Positions 38,434-47,655 are shown, numbered from the stretch's first letter. The stretch: 64,000 bases of DNA from Pedobacter sp. SL55 (GCF_026625705.1 NZ_CP113059.1:620001-684000); one strand, 5' to 3'. Numbers and translations: made by a program. Notes: generated from the letters alone by a model not told the origin.

Positions 38434-38580
38434 ATCCCAGATTTAGTCTGGGATCGTAATGCGATAAAAAATAGAATAACTATTCGCTTTAAGATTCCCG
38501 CCTACGCGGGAATTACGTGATGATGAACGTATGTGAGAAATCTACAAGTTTAAACACATCCTCAAAACAGATTTCTCACA
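38434..38580. repeat. Three hairpins between convergent genes
   Basis: Hairpin ATCCCAGA/TCTGGGAT (38434-38454), hairpin ATTCCCGC/GCGGGAAT (38494-38513) and a 12-base inverted repeat TGTGAGAAATCT/AGATTTCTCACA (38532-38543, 38569-38580). They fill the space between the UbiA-like gene and the response regulator, which face each other, and may end transcription from both sides. All resemble dispersed repeats. Confidence 0.65.
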
Positions 38581-38627
38581 TAGGTTCGAAATGACGCAAC
38601 GATGAAAGTTAATTCAAATAATACAAC

Positions 38628-39320
38628 TTAACTCCCCACATTAAACTTATAACCCACTCCTCTAACCGTTTGCAATAACTGCGGGTTATCTGGATTTACC
38701 TCTATTTTCTTACGTAAACGTACAATATGCATATCCAAAGTTCTGGTATTTACATCAGAGTTGTAACCCCAAACTTCCAACATTAAATCTTCTCTACTAA
38801 TTACTTGGTTAGGGTTGCGCAAGAAATAAAGTAATATCCTGTTTTCAAGAATGGTCAACTCAATCTTCTTACCATCACGAAACAAAGTATGGATATTTGG
38901 ATGGTGCTCCATATTTCCAAAACGATGGATTTCTGAACGTTCTGCATTTACCAAAAATTTTACCTTGCTTTCTAACATTGCTACCAAAACATCCATATTA
39001 AATGGTTTGGTTACATAATCAGAAGCCCCAAACTGATAGGCATCAATTTTATCTACGTCTTGTGCTTTGGCAGTCATCATAATGATCAAACCTTCGAAAC
39101 CATTTTTACGCACTTCTTCACAAACCTCAGAACCTTCTTTACCGGGCAGCATCCAATCTAGCAATACAATATCTGGTTTTTCTGCAGCTATTGTTTGCAC
39201 CGCACTGGCACCATCTCCCTCTTCTATAACCTGGTAGCCTTCCGTTTTTAAGCGCATTGCAGTTAAAAAACGCAGGTTTTCATCATCTTCTACAATTAAT
39301 ATTTTAATATCTTTTGACAT
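38628..39320 (-). CDS. OmpR/PhoB-family response regulator
   Basis: 230 residues from the ATG at 39320 (MSKDIKILIVEDDENLR); the longer frame to 39383 adds residues from a repeat-rich spacer. The receiver domain has acidic pocket Glu11-Asp12-Asp13, phospho-acceptor Asp55 (IVLLDWMLPG) and Lys in YVTKPF. The C-terminal winged helix reads LTILENRILLYFLRN...TLDMHIVRLRKKIE...LLQTVRGVGYKF. Its kinase is encoded just upstream on the same strand. The pair resembles RprXY of Bacteroides. Target genes cannot be inferred. Confidence 0.93.
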   Translation of the reverse strand: MSKDIKILIVEDDENLRFLTAMRLKTEGYQVIEEGDGASAVQTIAAEKPDIVLLDWMLPGKEGSEVCEEVRKNGFEGLIIMMTAKAQDVDKIDAYQFGASDYVTKPFNMDVLVAMLESKVKFLVNAERSEIHRFGNMEHHPNIHTLFRDGKKIELTILENRILLYFLRNPNQVISREDLMLEVWGYNSDVNTRTLDMHIVRLRKKIEVNPDNPQLLQTVRGVGYKFNVGS

Positions 39321-39335
39321 ATTTTTTGAATTTTG

Positions 39336-39423
39336 AATGAGTAAACGATTGAATGAGTAATTCTTCAAACTAACATCCCTCAATCTATTAGCTTTTATTT
39401 AATCATTGATTCCTTTACTCATT
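39336..39423. repeat. Inverted repeat AATGAGTAAA/TTTACTCATT between kinase and regulator
   Basis: Ten-base perfect arms at 39336-39345 and 39414-39423, with extra partial copies of AATGAGTAA near 39352. It occupies the 106-base spacer between the kinase stop and the regulator start and could change the ratio of the two products. Confidence 0.5.
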
Positions 39424-39426
39424 TAA

Positions 39427-41106
39427 TCATTGGTTAAATGGTAAAACAATCTTAAATTCTGTTCCTTTATTTACAACGCTCCGAACACTGATTTCGCCTT
39501 TCATAAAATTAACAAGTTCTTTGCAAAAAGCCAAACCTAAGCCCACGCTGCCCGCTTGGTTATATTGGTTTTGTATGCGGTAAAACTTCTTAAAGATATT
39601 GTTTATTTCTGATGCCGGAATACCAATACCCGCATCTTTAAAACGGAGCACAATTTTATCCTTAATTAAACGTGCCGTAATGTGCATTTGTTTTTTATCT
39701 GGCTGCGAATATTTGTAGGCGTTCTCTAACAAATTATCAAATAAACTGCCTAATAAAACCGGATCTGTAGTAAAATGAGTAAAGTCGGTTACTTCGTAGC
39801 TTAACTTAAAATCTGGGTGTTTTAGCTGGTGCACATCGATGGTGCTTTCTATAAATTCGGTAATGTTTACCCTATCTTCATTTAGCTTAACGGCTTTGTT
39901 CTCAATTTGCGTAAAGGCCAGTAGTTTATTCATCAATCCGTTCAGCTTATCGGCCTCTTCATCTAATATTTTGCCGTACAATTTTTGCTCCCTTTCTGAA
40001 ATACTTGCCGCACTTTTAATGTTGTTGCCTGCTATTTTGATTACGCTTAATACCGGTGTTTTAAACTCGTGGGTTAAATTGGTAATAAAATCATATTGCA
40101 GCTTAAACATCTTATGGTTAATGTTTAGGTTTCTATAAATTAAAAATGCCACTAAAAGTAGTAAGCCATAAAACAATAAAATGAGTGCCGCTATTGGAAA
40201 AAAGTAGCTAAAAATCTCTTTTTTGATGAAAGACTTTGCGGAAATGAAATACAGTTTGTAAGCCGAAAAAGGGCCACCTAAAGTAATTTCTCCAGTTACA
40301 TATTCCGAAGAAGTTTCTAAAGGATCGTAAGTTACAGGCTCTATGCGTACAGATTGGTAAAGTAATGGCCGGTTGTTCTTAATTTTAATTTTCAACGGAT
40401 CAAGCTCAAAAGAAAGCATATCCTGTTGGTACACTGGTTCTGATGGCAATTTGGTGTTAATCATCTGCTTGTACACCTTTAAATCTTCAAACCTAGGTAT
40501 GTTGAAATAATCAATTCTGTTTGGTCTAATGTTAGAAAAGTTACTAAACAAATCTTCCTGACTAGGAACTCTACTTGTATCCAATTTATGTACAAAAGTG
40601 TAGAGCTTTAGTGCTAGTTCGTTAAAATTTTCTAACGTGGTGTTACTTGCAATTGAGTTTGTGCCAAAAATTTTTACCGAATCTTCGGGAATATAAGTAC
40701 CAAACTGATAAACACTTTTCATACCTACAGAAAAGTTGCCAACGTTCAATCCATTTTCTTCGTAGCGGGCATTGCGCACCTCTGCATCAAAAAAAACAAC
40801 CTTTTTAACAAAAGGATATTTCAGCAAAATGGTATCTACAAATTTTGCGGCGGTAGTAGAATCTAAGTAACCATTATAATAAGAAATTTCGGGCAGTTTA
40901 TTAAGAAAAAAATCGTTGTACGGCTTTATACTTTCTTCTAAAACGTTGGTTTTTGCCGAAACAAAATCTCCTTCTATTTTCTTCTTGCTAAAATTAAACG
41001 CCAAAAAGAGAGAGAGAATAAATAGTACCGAAATTAGGCCAATGAAAGTAACAATCAATGAAAAATTCTTGCGATAACCACTTTCTTTTACAGATTCCTT
41101 AGGCAT
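39427..41106 (-). CDS. Membrane sensor histidine kinase
   Basis: 559 residues. A transmembrane helix (about 17-38), a periplasmic domain of about 260 residues with no recognised family, a second helix (about 301-323), then the kinase core: H-box HEFKTPV (His346), N-box NLLENAYKYS, G1 DAGIGIP, and G2 GSVGLGLAFCKE. It starts 3 bases after the S9-like lipoprotein stop and is followed by its response regulator. The large periplasmic domain suggests it reads an envelope signal, possibly through that lipoprotein. Confidence 0.92.
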   Translation of the reverse strand: MPKESVKESGYRKNFSLIVTFIGLISVLFILSLFLAFNFSKKKIEGDFVSAKTNVLEESIKPYNDFFLNKLPEISYYNGYLDSTTAAKFVDTILLKYPFVKKVVFFDAEVRNARYEENGLNVGNFSVGMKSVYQFGTYIPEDSVKIFGTNSIASNTTLENFNELALKLYTFVHKLDTSRVPSQEDLFSNFSNIRPNRIDYFNIPRFEDLKVYKQMINTKLPSEPVYQQDMLSFELDPLKIKIKNNRPLLYQSVRIEPVTYDPLETSSEYVTGEITLGGPFSAYKLYFISAKSFIKKEIFSYFFPIAALILLFYGLLLLVAFLIYRNLNINHKMFKLQYDFITNLTHEFKTPVLSVIKIAGNNIKSAASISEREQKLYGKILDEEADKLNGLMNKLLAFTQIENKAVKLNEDRVNITEFIESTIDVHQLKHPDFKLSYEVTDFTHFTTDPVLLGSLFDNLLENAYKYSQPDKKQMHITARLIKDKIVLRFKDAGIGIPASEINNIFKKFYRIQNQYNQAGSVGLGLAFCKELVNFMKGEISVRSVVNKGTEFKIVLPFNQ

Positions 41107-41109
41107 AAT

Positions 41110-43005
41110 TTATCGCTTTCTAAGGTTATCTTTTAAAAAAAGTTCCAGTGCTGCGTAAGATTTTTTTCTAGCTTCTTCCCTGTTTAATACCGATTTGTTA
41201 TCCTCTTTTTCGAGGTAAGTTACTGGCGAGTTCAGTTTTTTAAGTTCCTTTACAAACTGTACGGCATCATTACCATTAATTCTTGGGTCTTTAGAGTTTT
41301 GAGTAATGAATATTGGAATTTTAACTTTATCTGCATGAAAAACTGGCGAAGCTTGCCTCATGTACTCCGCATCTTTATCTGGGTTACCCACCATCTCATA
41401 AAACATTTGCAGGTTAGCCGTTAAAAATGGCGGTATGGTTTTAAGGTAACTGAAAAGATTAAGCACCCCTGCACTAGAGCCCGCACATTTGTACATTTTA
41501 GGATTGGCAACCGCACTATTGATAGCAACCAAGCCACCAAAACCATAGCCGTAAATGGCTACACGCTGCGGATCTGCAATTTTCTGATCAATTAACCATT
41601 GTACACCAGCATCAACATCTTGTTGTATTTTTTGCCCCCATTCTTTAAAACCAGCGGCATAAAATTCTTTACCATAACCAGTAGAACCTCTGTAATTTAC
41701 CTGCAAAACCGCATATCCTCTGTTGGCCAAAAACTGTACATCAGAGTTAAAGCCCCAACTGTTTCGCTGCCCTGGCCCATTGTGTGGTATAACTACAACA
41801 GGCAGTTGCTCTGGCTCTAGCCCTAAAGGCAACGTTAAATAACCGTTTATTTTAAAGCCATCGGCGGTAAGATAGCTGATTGGTTTCATTTCGCACATTT
41901 CTTCTTCCTTAATAGAAGGATTAATGTCGCTTAACTTTTTAAGGAAATTATTTTCGGCGTAATACAGATAATATGCTCCTGGGCTACGATCTGTAAAGGT
42001 TCTCACGATAAAATGTTGCTCCTTTTTATCGCTATGAATAATCCTAGACTCCGCATCGGGGATTAGCTTTTCCAGATTTTGGAATAGCTGCTTTGCTTCT
42101 TCGTTAAGATAGTGTTTCTCTTTCTTCCAAGTTTCGTACACCACAAAATCCATCTTAGCTCGGCGCTTAGAGTATTGTGCTTCAACTACGTTCAAAGTAT
42201 CATTGGCAAACAACACGTTTTTCTCTTTGCCATTGGTACAATCAATCTCTATCAGCGCATTTTTATCACGGTTTACGTTAGAAATAGCATAAACAATATT
42301 TGGTTTACTTTCAGAAAAAGCTACCGGCCATAATGTCGTTTTAAAGTTGTTAGTAATGATTTTTTGAAACGCCTTAGTTTCGTTTTCTCTATACCAAAAC
42401 GATTCATTTACACCGTCGCTAGAAATGGCCATCCGTAACTTTCCCTTGCTATCGGTAAGCCAATTGGTAAAGTTACCCGGGTTTTTCGCCGCAATAACCA
42501 TTTGCCCGTTTCTCACGTTTAAACGATAAACATCAAAAACGGTAGAATCTCTTTTGTTACTGGTTACCAGCAAAAATTTATCGTCAATTAACTGATCTTC
42601 CAAGAGGCGCACTTTACTCTTTTCATCAGCATTTAAAAGCCGTTCTTCGGTGCCATTTTTATTTACAATGTACAAGTCGGTCTGGAACCTAGTCCCGTCT
42701 TTTTCCTTGTAATAAATCAGCTCATCATTACTAACCCAGCAATAAAAATTAATATTGCGCTCTTCCAATTTAGAAACTTCGGTTGTTGCTCCTTTTTCTA
42801 AATCTTGTACTACTAAATGTTGTTTTTTATCTTTAAGTGTAAGGTAAGACAGGTATTTGCCATTAGGCGATAGCCGATACAAAGCCCTATCCTGCGTTTT
42901 AAAGAAATCATTAACAGGAATTTCCCTTACTTTTTTCTCCCGACTGCAGGCGAAAAGCGCCACCACCACCAATAACCATCCATATTTTTTCACAGCAACC
43001 ATCAT
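41110..43005 (-). CDS. S9 prolyl-oligopeptidase-like lipoprotein lacking catalytic Ser and His
   Basis: 631 residues with lipobox VALFAC (Cys20). A beta-propeller-like N-terminal part (about 30-370) is followed by an alpha/beta hydrolase domain with HNGPGQRNSWGF and VNYRGSTGYGKEF. The nucleophile elbow reads IYGYGFGGL, so Gly488 occupies the place of the catalytic Ser (usual GxSxG). The Asp is kept (Asp573, KDPR). The usual DEGHGF is replaced by DNKSVL, putting Ser605 where His is expected. It is the first gene of a unit with the kinase and regulator. It probably binds peptides without cleaving them. A TAATTTTG -7-like box lies at 43010-43017. Confidence 0.88.
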   Translation of the reverse strand: MMVAVKKYGWLLVVVALFACSREKKVREIPVNDFFKTQDRALYRLSPNGKYLSYLTLKDKKQHLVVQDLEKGATTEVSKLEERNINFYCWVSNDELIYYKEKDGTRFQTDLYIVNKNGTEERLLNADEKSKVRLLEDQLIDDKFLLVTSNKRDSTVFDVYRLNVRNGQMVIAAKNPGNFTNWLTDSKGKLRMAISSDGVNESFWYRENETKAFQKIITNNFKTTLWPVAFSESKPNIVYAISNVNRDKNALIEIDCTNGKEKNVLFANDTLNVVEAQYSKRRAKMDFVVYETWKKEKHYLNEEAKQLFQNLEKLIPDAESRIIHSDKKEQHFIVRTFTDRSPGAYYLYYAENNFLKKLSDINPSIKEEEMCEMKPISYLTADGFKINGYLTLPLGLEPEQLPVVVIPHNGPGQRNSWGFNSDVQFLANRGYAVLQVNYRGSTGYGKEFYAAGFKEWGQKIQQDVDAGVQWLIDQKIADPQRVAIYGYGFGGLVAINSAVANPKMYKCAGSSAGVLNLFSYLKTIPPFLTANLQMFYEMVGNPDKDAEYMRQASPVFHADKVKIPIFITQNSKDPRINGNDAVQFVKELKKLNSPVTYLEKEDNKSVLNREEARKKSYAALELFLKDNLRKR

Positions 43006-43251
43006 ATCACAAAATTACACAACAAAGTACGGTTAAGCCATAAGCATTAACATTGTTACTTATCTTAAAATTTTAGTTAATATCAAATAAAACAAAAAAT
43101 GGCACTCGATAAAAATACAACGCGTAACATTTAAAATACAAGTTGCGGTAATACGTTATTTTTAATTGAATACGTAATTATAAGTTAAAAAATTTAATTT
43201 TAGCAAAGCTGATGCTGGGTTAAAGCTAACAACCACTAATCCTTAAAATAG

Positions 43252-45060
43252 ATGAAACATTTTGTGCTCCTTTTACTGGCTTGCTGCTTATCATCCACTA
43301 TGTGGGCACAAGATAATGTGGAAGAAGCGTTAGCCTACCAATATTACCAACAGGCCGATTACGAAAAGGCCGCTTCTTTATTAGAAAAACTATTTAACCG
43401 AACCAGAAACGATAGCTACTTTGACCTTTATTACACTTCCTTATTAAAAATAAAAAAGTACAATGAAGCAGAAAGTTTGGTAAAACGCTTAATTAAGCAA
43501 GCTCCCGATAAGCTAAATTATCAAATTGCTTTGGGCAGGGTTTACCAAGAAAACGGCAAAACGGCCGATGCCAATAAAATTTACTATACCGCTATACAAA
43601 ATGTAGCAAAAAACGAATTTCAGGTTAGAGATTTAGCCAATTCGTTTTACCGTTTCGAAGCTTATGATATGGCCGTAAATACATTTTTACAAGGCCGAAA
43701 AATATTAAACGACGACCAGTTGTTTGCTTTCGAATTGTTAAGTATCTATCGTTTTAAGAAAGACAAAGCGGCCTTAATTAACGAATACTTAAATGCCCTG
43801 CCTGCCAACCCACAACTTTTACCACAAGCACAAAGTGTGTTGGCCAACCTTTTCGAGAGCAATAGCGATTACCAGGTTTTACAATCGGCTTTGCTCAAAA
43901 AAATACAAAAAGACCCACAAAACGAAATTTATACCGAGCTGCTGATTTGGCAATTTATACAACAAGAAGCCTACGAAATGGCACTTAGGCAGCTTATAGC
44001 TCAAGATAAACGTACTAAAAACTCTGCCAATTTATTGTTTAACACGGCCAATACTTTTGTAGCTAACAAAGCATTTGCAACAGCAATTAAAGCTTATGAA
44101 TATCTGTTAACAAAAGGCCCAGAAAATGAATTGTATCTTCCCTCAAAAATTCAGTTAATTAATGCCAAATATGAACTGGCCTTGCTGGGTAAAACAGAAC
44201 CAGCAGCAATTAAGGCGCTGGCCGATGAGTTTTCGCAGATCATTACGCAATATGGCATTAACAGCCAAACCATTTTTGCGCTCAAAAAACTATCATATCT
44301 ACAAGCTTACTACCTTAATGATTTGCCAGCGGCCGAAAAAACTTTAGAACAGGCATTAAAAGTACCAGGCCTGCCAGGTTTAGAGATTGGACAACTAAAG
44401 ATAGATTTAGGCGACATTTACGTATTGAACAAACAGCCTTGGGAAGCAGTATTGGTTTATGAACAGGTAGCGAAACAATACGATAATTTACCTGTTGCCA
44501 GCGATGCCCGTTTCCGTTCGGCAAGGTTATCTTTTTATCAAGGTAACTTTAAGTTTGCCAAATCGCAGGCTGATGTATTGAAAGCTTCTACTTCTCAACT
44601 CATGGCTAACGATGCCATAAACCTGAGCTTATTGATTTCTGACAACCTACAGAACAAAAACGACAGCTTAGCTTTGATGATGTATGCAGATGCAGAAATG
44701 CTACAGTTTATCAACAATAATTCTGCTGCATTAAAAAAACTCGACAGCATAGACATAGCCTATAAAAACAATAGCTTAGCTGATGATATTTTAATGGCTA
44801 AAGCAAGAATTTTTATCAAGGAAAAGGATTTTAGCAAAGCAGAAAATAACTTAAAGCAACTAATTGATAACCATACCAACAGTATTTGGATAGACGATGC
44901 CATTTTTACCCTTGCTGAGCTTTATGAAAACAACCTCAACAATTTAGAAGAAGCTAAGAAATTATACCAACGCTTAATTACTGATTTTCCGGGAAGCATG
45001 CTGAATACAGAAGCTAGAAAAAGATACCGAAATATACGTGGCGATAATTTAGGCACATAA
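43252..45060 (+). CDS. Exported tetratricopeptide-repeat protein
   Basis: 602 residues with a signal peptide (MKHFVLLLLACCLSSTMWAQ). It is built of TPR-like helix pairs throughout, e.g. ALAYQYYQQADYEKAASLLEKLF, KLNYQIALGRVYQENGKTADANKIY, and the C-terminal DDAIFTLAELYENNLNNLEEAKKLYQRLITDFPGS. Periplasmic scaffold for protein-protein contacts. The C-terminal repeats resemble YbgF/BamD-type TPRs. It precedes DUF4286 by 14 bases. The 246-base upstream gap (43006-43251) is very AT-rich and should hold its promoter and that of the S9-like gene. Confidence 0.88.
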   Translation: MKHFVLLLLACCLSSTMWAQDNVEEALAYQYYQQADYEKAASLLEKLFNRTRNDSYFDLYYTSLLKIKKYNEAESLVKRLIKQAPDKLNYQIALGRVYQENGKTADANKIYYTAIQNVAKNEFQVRDLANSFYRFEAYDMAVNTFLQGRKILNDDQLFAFELLSIYRFKKDKAALINEYLNALPANPQLLPQAQSVLANLFESNSDYQVLQSALLKKIQKDPQNEIYTELLIWQFIQQEAYEMALRQLIAQDKRTKNSANLLFNTANTFVANKAFATAIKAYEYLLTKGPENELYLPSKIQLINAKYELALLGKTEPAAIKALADEFSQIITQYGINSQTIFALKKLSYLQAYYLNDLPAAEKTLEQALKVPGLPGLEIGQLKIDLGDIYVLNKQPWEAVLVYEQVAKQYDNLPVASDARFRSARLSFYQGNFKFAKSQADVLKASTSQLMANDAINLSLLISDNLQNKNDSLALMMYADAEMLQFINNNSAALKKLDSIDIAYKNNSLADDILMAKARIFIKEKDFSKAENNLKQLIDNHTNSIWIDDAIFTLAELYENNLNNLEEAKKLYQRLITDFPGSMLNTEARKRYRNIRGDNLGT

Positions 45061-45062
45061 CG

Positions 45063-45070
45063 TATCTTTG
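45063..45070 (+). promoter_or_regulatory. TAnnTTTG -7 element just before the DUF4286 start
   Basis: TATCTTTG matches the Bacteroidota -7 consensus exactly and ends 4 bases before the ATG at 45075. No -33 TTG was found at the usual distance. If active it would give a nearly leaderless transcript. Confidence 0.4.
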
Positions 45071-45074
45071 CAAC

Positions 45075-45377
45075 ATGTTATTATACAATGTTACGCTAAT
45101 TATAGAGGAAAGCGCTGTTGAAGAATGGCTAAAATGGATGCAGGAAACACATATTCCTGCCGTACTGGCTACCGAAAAATTTGTTTCTAACCGTTTGCTT
45201 AGGGTTTTAGATTCGCCAAATGAAGGTGTTACCTATTGTGCGCAATACGTGGCAGAGAGTTTTGCAGATTACGAAGACTATCAGCTAAACTTTGCACCAG
45301 CTTTACAAGCCGAATTGCAACAGAAATTCGAAAATAGATTTGTAGCTTTTAGAACATTAATGGAATTTGTAAACTGA
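45075..45377 (+). CDS. DUF4286-family protein
   Basis: A 100-residue soluble protein typical of DUF4286: MLLYNVTLIIEESAVEEWLKWMQETHIP with a ferredoxin-like alpha/beta pattern, and ending KFENRFVAFRTLMEFV. Function unknown; conserved small protein of Bacteroidota. Its stop codon overlaps the rfbC start (TGATG), so the two are translationally coupled. Confidence 0.9.
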   Translation: MLLYNVTLIIEESAVEEWLKWMQETHIPAVLATEKFVSNRLLRVLDSPNEGVTYCAQYVAESFADYEDYQLNFAPALQAELQQKFENRFVAFRTLMEFVN

Positions 45378-45931
45378 TGAATATTATTGAAACTCCGATT
45401 AAAGATCTATTTGTACTTGAGCCAAAAGTTTGGAAAGACAATAGAGGATATTTTTACGAAAGCTATAGCCAAAAAGTTTTTGAAGATGCGGGCGTAAAAG
45501 TAAATTTTGTACAAGACAATCAATCGTTCTCCCAAAAAGGGGCTTTAAGAGGCTTACATGCACAAGCTAGTCCTTTTGCACAAGGAAAACTGGTTAGGGT
45601 AATACAAGGTAGCGTGGTAGATGTAGCTGTAGATATTAGAAAAAACTCTGCTACTTACGGACAACATTTTGCAATAGAATTAAGTGGTGAAAACCACAAA
45701 CAACTTTGGGTACCACCGGGCTTTTTACACGGATTTTTAACTTTAGAAGACGATACCATCTTTACCTATAAAGTAACCAATTATTACGATAAAGCTTCGG
45801 AAATTGGTGTGATGTGGAACGATCCAACTTTGAATATTGATTGGGCCGCATACCTAGATCCTAGCGAGTTTTTATTCTCTGATAAAGATTTAGCGCTAAG
45901 CAACTTCGATTCTTTTACATCGCCGTTTTAG
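45377..45931 (+). CDS. rfbC: dTDP-4-dehydrorhamnose 3,5-epimerase
   Basis: A 184-residue RmlC/RfbC-type cupin. It epimerises C3 and C5 of dTDP-4-keto-6-deoxyglucose in dTDP-L-rhamnose synthesis. Characteristic parts are EPKVWKDNRGYFYESYSQKVF, FVQDNQSFSQKGALRGLHAQ (catalytic His in the LRGLH motif), GKLVRVIQGSVVDVAVDIR with the catalytic Asp, and LWVPPGFLHGFLTLEDDTIFTYKVTNYYDK. Length is normal. The other rml genes are not in the window, so rhamnose synthesis must be completed elsewhere. Cytoplasmic. Confidence 0.95.
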   Translation: MNIIETPIKDLFVLEPKVWKDNRGYFYESYSQKVFEDAGVKVNFVQDNQSFSQKGALRGLHAQASPFAQGKLVRVIQGSVVDVAVDIRKNSATYGQHFAIELSGENHKQLWVPPGFLHGFLTLEDDTIFTYKVTNYYDKASEIGVMWNDPTLNIDWAAYLDPSEFLFSDKDLALSNFDSFTSPF

Positions 45932-46111
45932 TCAGTTTTCGTCTTTGCGAGGCACGAAGCCAGTGGAGAAATCTTTATCGGTTTGCAGGTTTAAGTTGAG
46001 CTTAATTACTTGTACAACAAAACCCCTCGCACTAATCTAAATAAATAGCTTCAAATTCTCGTTTCGTACTTCGCCAGAGGCTTAACTTAAACTTGTTGCT
46101 ACCAGCTGCAG

Positions 46112-46708
46112 TTATTTGTTAGTTGAATAATATTCTCGATTTGTCAATAACATTTCCATTTCTTGTTTCCAAAATCCATTTTCTTCTATGAGAGCTTTGC
46201 TATCTATCTCAATGATTTTCTGTTTTAGGTTCTCATATTGTTCGTCGGTAAAATCACAGTCAATGACGGCATTTTCGCCATTCTCTGCAAGTAGCTTAGA
46301 TATGAATATTCGATAGACAAGTAAAGTCTGAGCAAGAGTTGAAATTGAACTATTCATATAATAAGATTTAAAATAGTCCTCATGGTCTAGCCAAACAACT
46401 TTGTCATTGTCCAATATGTCCAAGGCAATAGGATTTCCGCTTCCGTCAGAACCTATCGAAATAAATCTATTATAGTCATCCTCGAGAAAGTCGTAAAGTT
46501 TTGTAAGTAAAATAACTCCATCTTCTGGGTCGTTCGTATCTTTTGCAAATGATAGAAAAGGTGCTGAACTATTCGGAAGACCTGAAACGTTAAAAAAATC
46601 GATAGTTGACTTTTGGAAATTTAATCCTTCTAGCTTTTCTAATGGGAATGGGCTGAGAATGTCATTACCTACGGCTATCCACTTACTTTTAAATTCTGTT
46701 GCTGTCAT
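46112..46708 (-). CDS. SUKH (SMI1/KNR4)-like protein
   Basis: A 198-residue soluble protein. FISIGSDGSGNPIALDILDNDKVVWLDHED is the typical strand-turn core of SUKH-superfamily immunity proteins, preceded by an N-terminal PLEKLEGLNFQKSTIDFF segment. Such proteins often neutralise polymorphic toxins, but no toxin gene lies nearby, so it may be an orphan immunity gene or have another role. It is flanked by dispersed repeats on both sides, which fits a mobile or accessory insertion. Confidence 0.7.
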   Translation of the reverse strand: MTATEFKSKWIAVGNDILSPFPLEKLEGLNFQKSTIDFFNVSGLPNSSAPFLSFAKDTNDPEDGVILLTKLYDFLEDDYNRFISIGSDGSGNPIALDILDNDKVVWLDHEDYFKSYYMNSSISTLAQTLLVYRIFISKLLAENGENAVIDCDFTDEQYENLKQKIIEIDSKALIEENGFWKQEMEMLLTNREYYSTNK

Positions 46709-46733
46709 TGTCTAACTATTGCTGGTAACTATT

Positions 46734-46766
46734 AGACTTACGAAGTTTTAGAAACTTCGTAAGTCT
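46734..46766. repeat. Perfect 15-base hairpin AGACTTACGAAGTTT
   Basis: Arms 46734-46748 and 46752-46766 are exact inverted copies with a TAG loop, and are identical to the arms at 36003-36086. It lies just upstream of the SUKH-like gene start, in the spacer after the OmpA-like gene. Confidence 0.8.
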
Positions 46767-46783
46767 TCTCGACCATACATACT

Positions 46784-46810
46784 CCTCCCCCTTGGGGAGG
46801 TTGGGAGGGG
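46784..46810. repeat. G/C hairpin CCTCCCC-CTT-GGGGAGG
   Basis: Seven-base arms at 46784-46790 and 46794-46800, then TTGGGAGGGG. It lies a few bases past the OmpA-like stop on the minus strand and could help end transcription. It resembles a widespread Bacteroidota intergenic repeat. Confidence 0.6.
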
Positions 46811-46812
46811 CT

Positions 46813-47655
46813 TTACTGTTTAATCAAATCGTACAACTCATCCAATTTTGGAGAAAGCACAATTTCTATTCTGCGGTTTTTACTTCTACCCTCTGCGGTT
46901 GTATTTTCTGCCAAAGGCTGAAACTGACCTTTTCCAGTAGCGGTCATCCTTACACTTTCTACTTTTTGTTCGTCGGTTAAGAAACGGACTACCGAAGTTG
47001 CACGCAGTACACTCAAATCCCAGTTATCTTTAATTTGTCCTAGATTGTTTATACGTTGCGAGTCTGTATGGCCTTCTACCGCAATATTAATTTCTGGCTG
47101 CTGCTTTAAAACCTCTGCCAATTGGGTTAGTGCCTTCTTACCGTTCTCATCAATTATAATGCTGCCCGAAGGAAACAAAAGCTTATCCGTTAGCGATACG
47201 TAAACCTTGCCGTTTTTAACTTCTACCGTTAAACCACTTTTGGTAAAGCCCAATAAAGCTTGTTGTAGCTTGGCTCTTAGCTGGTCGGTTGCTTGGTCTC
47301 TCTTGCGCAACACTTCTTCTACCTCTTTTAATCGTTGCTCACGCTTAGCCAAGTCGCCAGTTAATTTATTAATCTCCGATGAGCTGTTGGTTCTAAGTTT
47401 ACTATAATTTGCATCCAACTCTAGGTAACGATCGTTAAGCGCTGCTAGTTTACCATTTAGGGTTGCCGTATCTGCCTGTAAACGCTTTATACGTTGTTCT
47501 AAACTTTCATTATTTAGCTGCGCATCGTTCCAGCCGGTATTTAGCGAGTCTTGTTTTGCCAATAACGACTTGTACTTTTTTGTAGAAAGCACCACACAAG
47601 AACTTAGCGTTGCGGTTACCAAAAATAGAGCGAATAGAAGATTTAGTTTTTTCAT
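46813..47655 (-). CDS. OmpA-family peptidoglycan-binding lipoprotein
   Basis: 280 residues. Lipobox LSSC (Cys20), a coiled coil of about 100 residues (repeated L/K heptads around residues 35-125), then an OmpA-like domain (about 155-270): KLLFPSGSIIIDENGKKALTQLAEVL, INIAVEGHTDSQ, WDLSVLRATSVVRFL, and the C-terminal RSKNRRIEIVLSP. The Asp/Arg pair that binds diaminopimelate is present (GHTDS, NRRIE). It probably tethers the outer membrane to the wall. The layout resembles MotB/OmpA proteins without a channel. Confidence 0.92.
   Translation of the reverse strand: MKKLNLLFALFLVTATLSSCVVLSTKKYKSLLAKQDSLNTGWNDAQLNNESLEQRIKRLQADTATLNGKLAALNDRYLELDANYSKLRTNSSSEINKLTGDLAKREQRLKEVEEVLRKRDQATDQLRAKLQQALLGFTKSGLTVEVKNGKVYVSLTDKLLFPSGSIIIDENGKKALTQLAEVLKQQPEINIAVEGHTDSQRINNLGQIKDNWDLSVLRATSVVRFLTDEQKVESVRMTATGKGQFQPLAENTTAEGRSKNRRIEIVLSPKLDELYDLIKQ

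Noticed and set aside
38577..38600. GGTTCGAAATGACG as a tRNA T-arm
   Set aside because: No acceptor, D or anticodon stems can be drawn around it; it is part of a dispersed repeat.
45932..46111. A small gene between rfbC and the SUKH-like gene
   Set aside because: Only repeat-like sequence (CGTCTTTGCGAGGCACGAAG type) was seen, with no coding frame of note.
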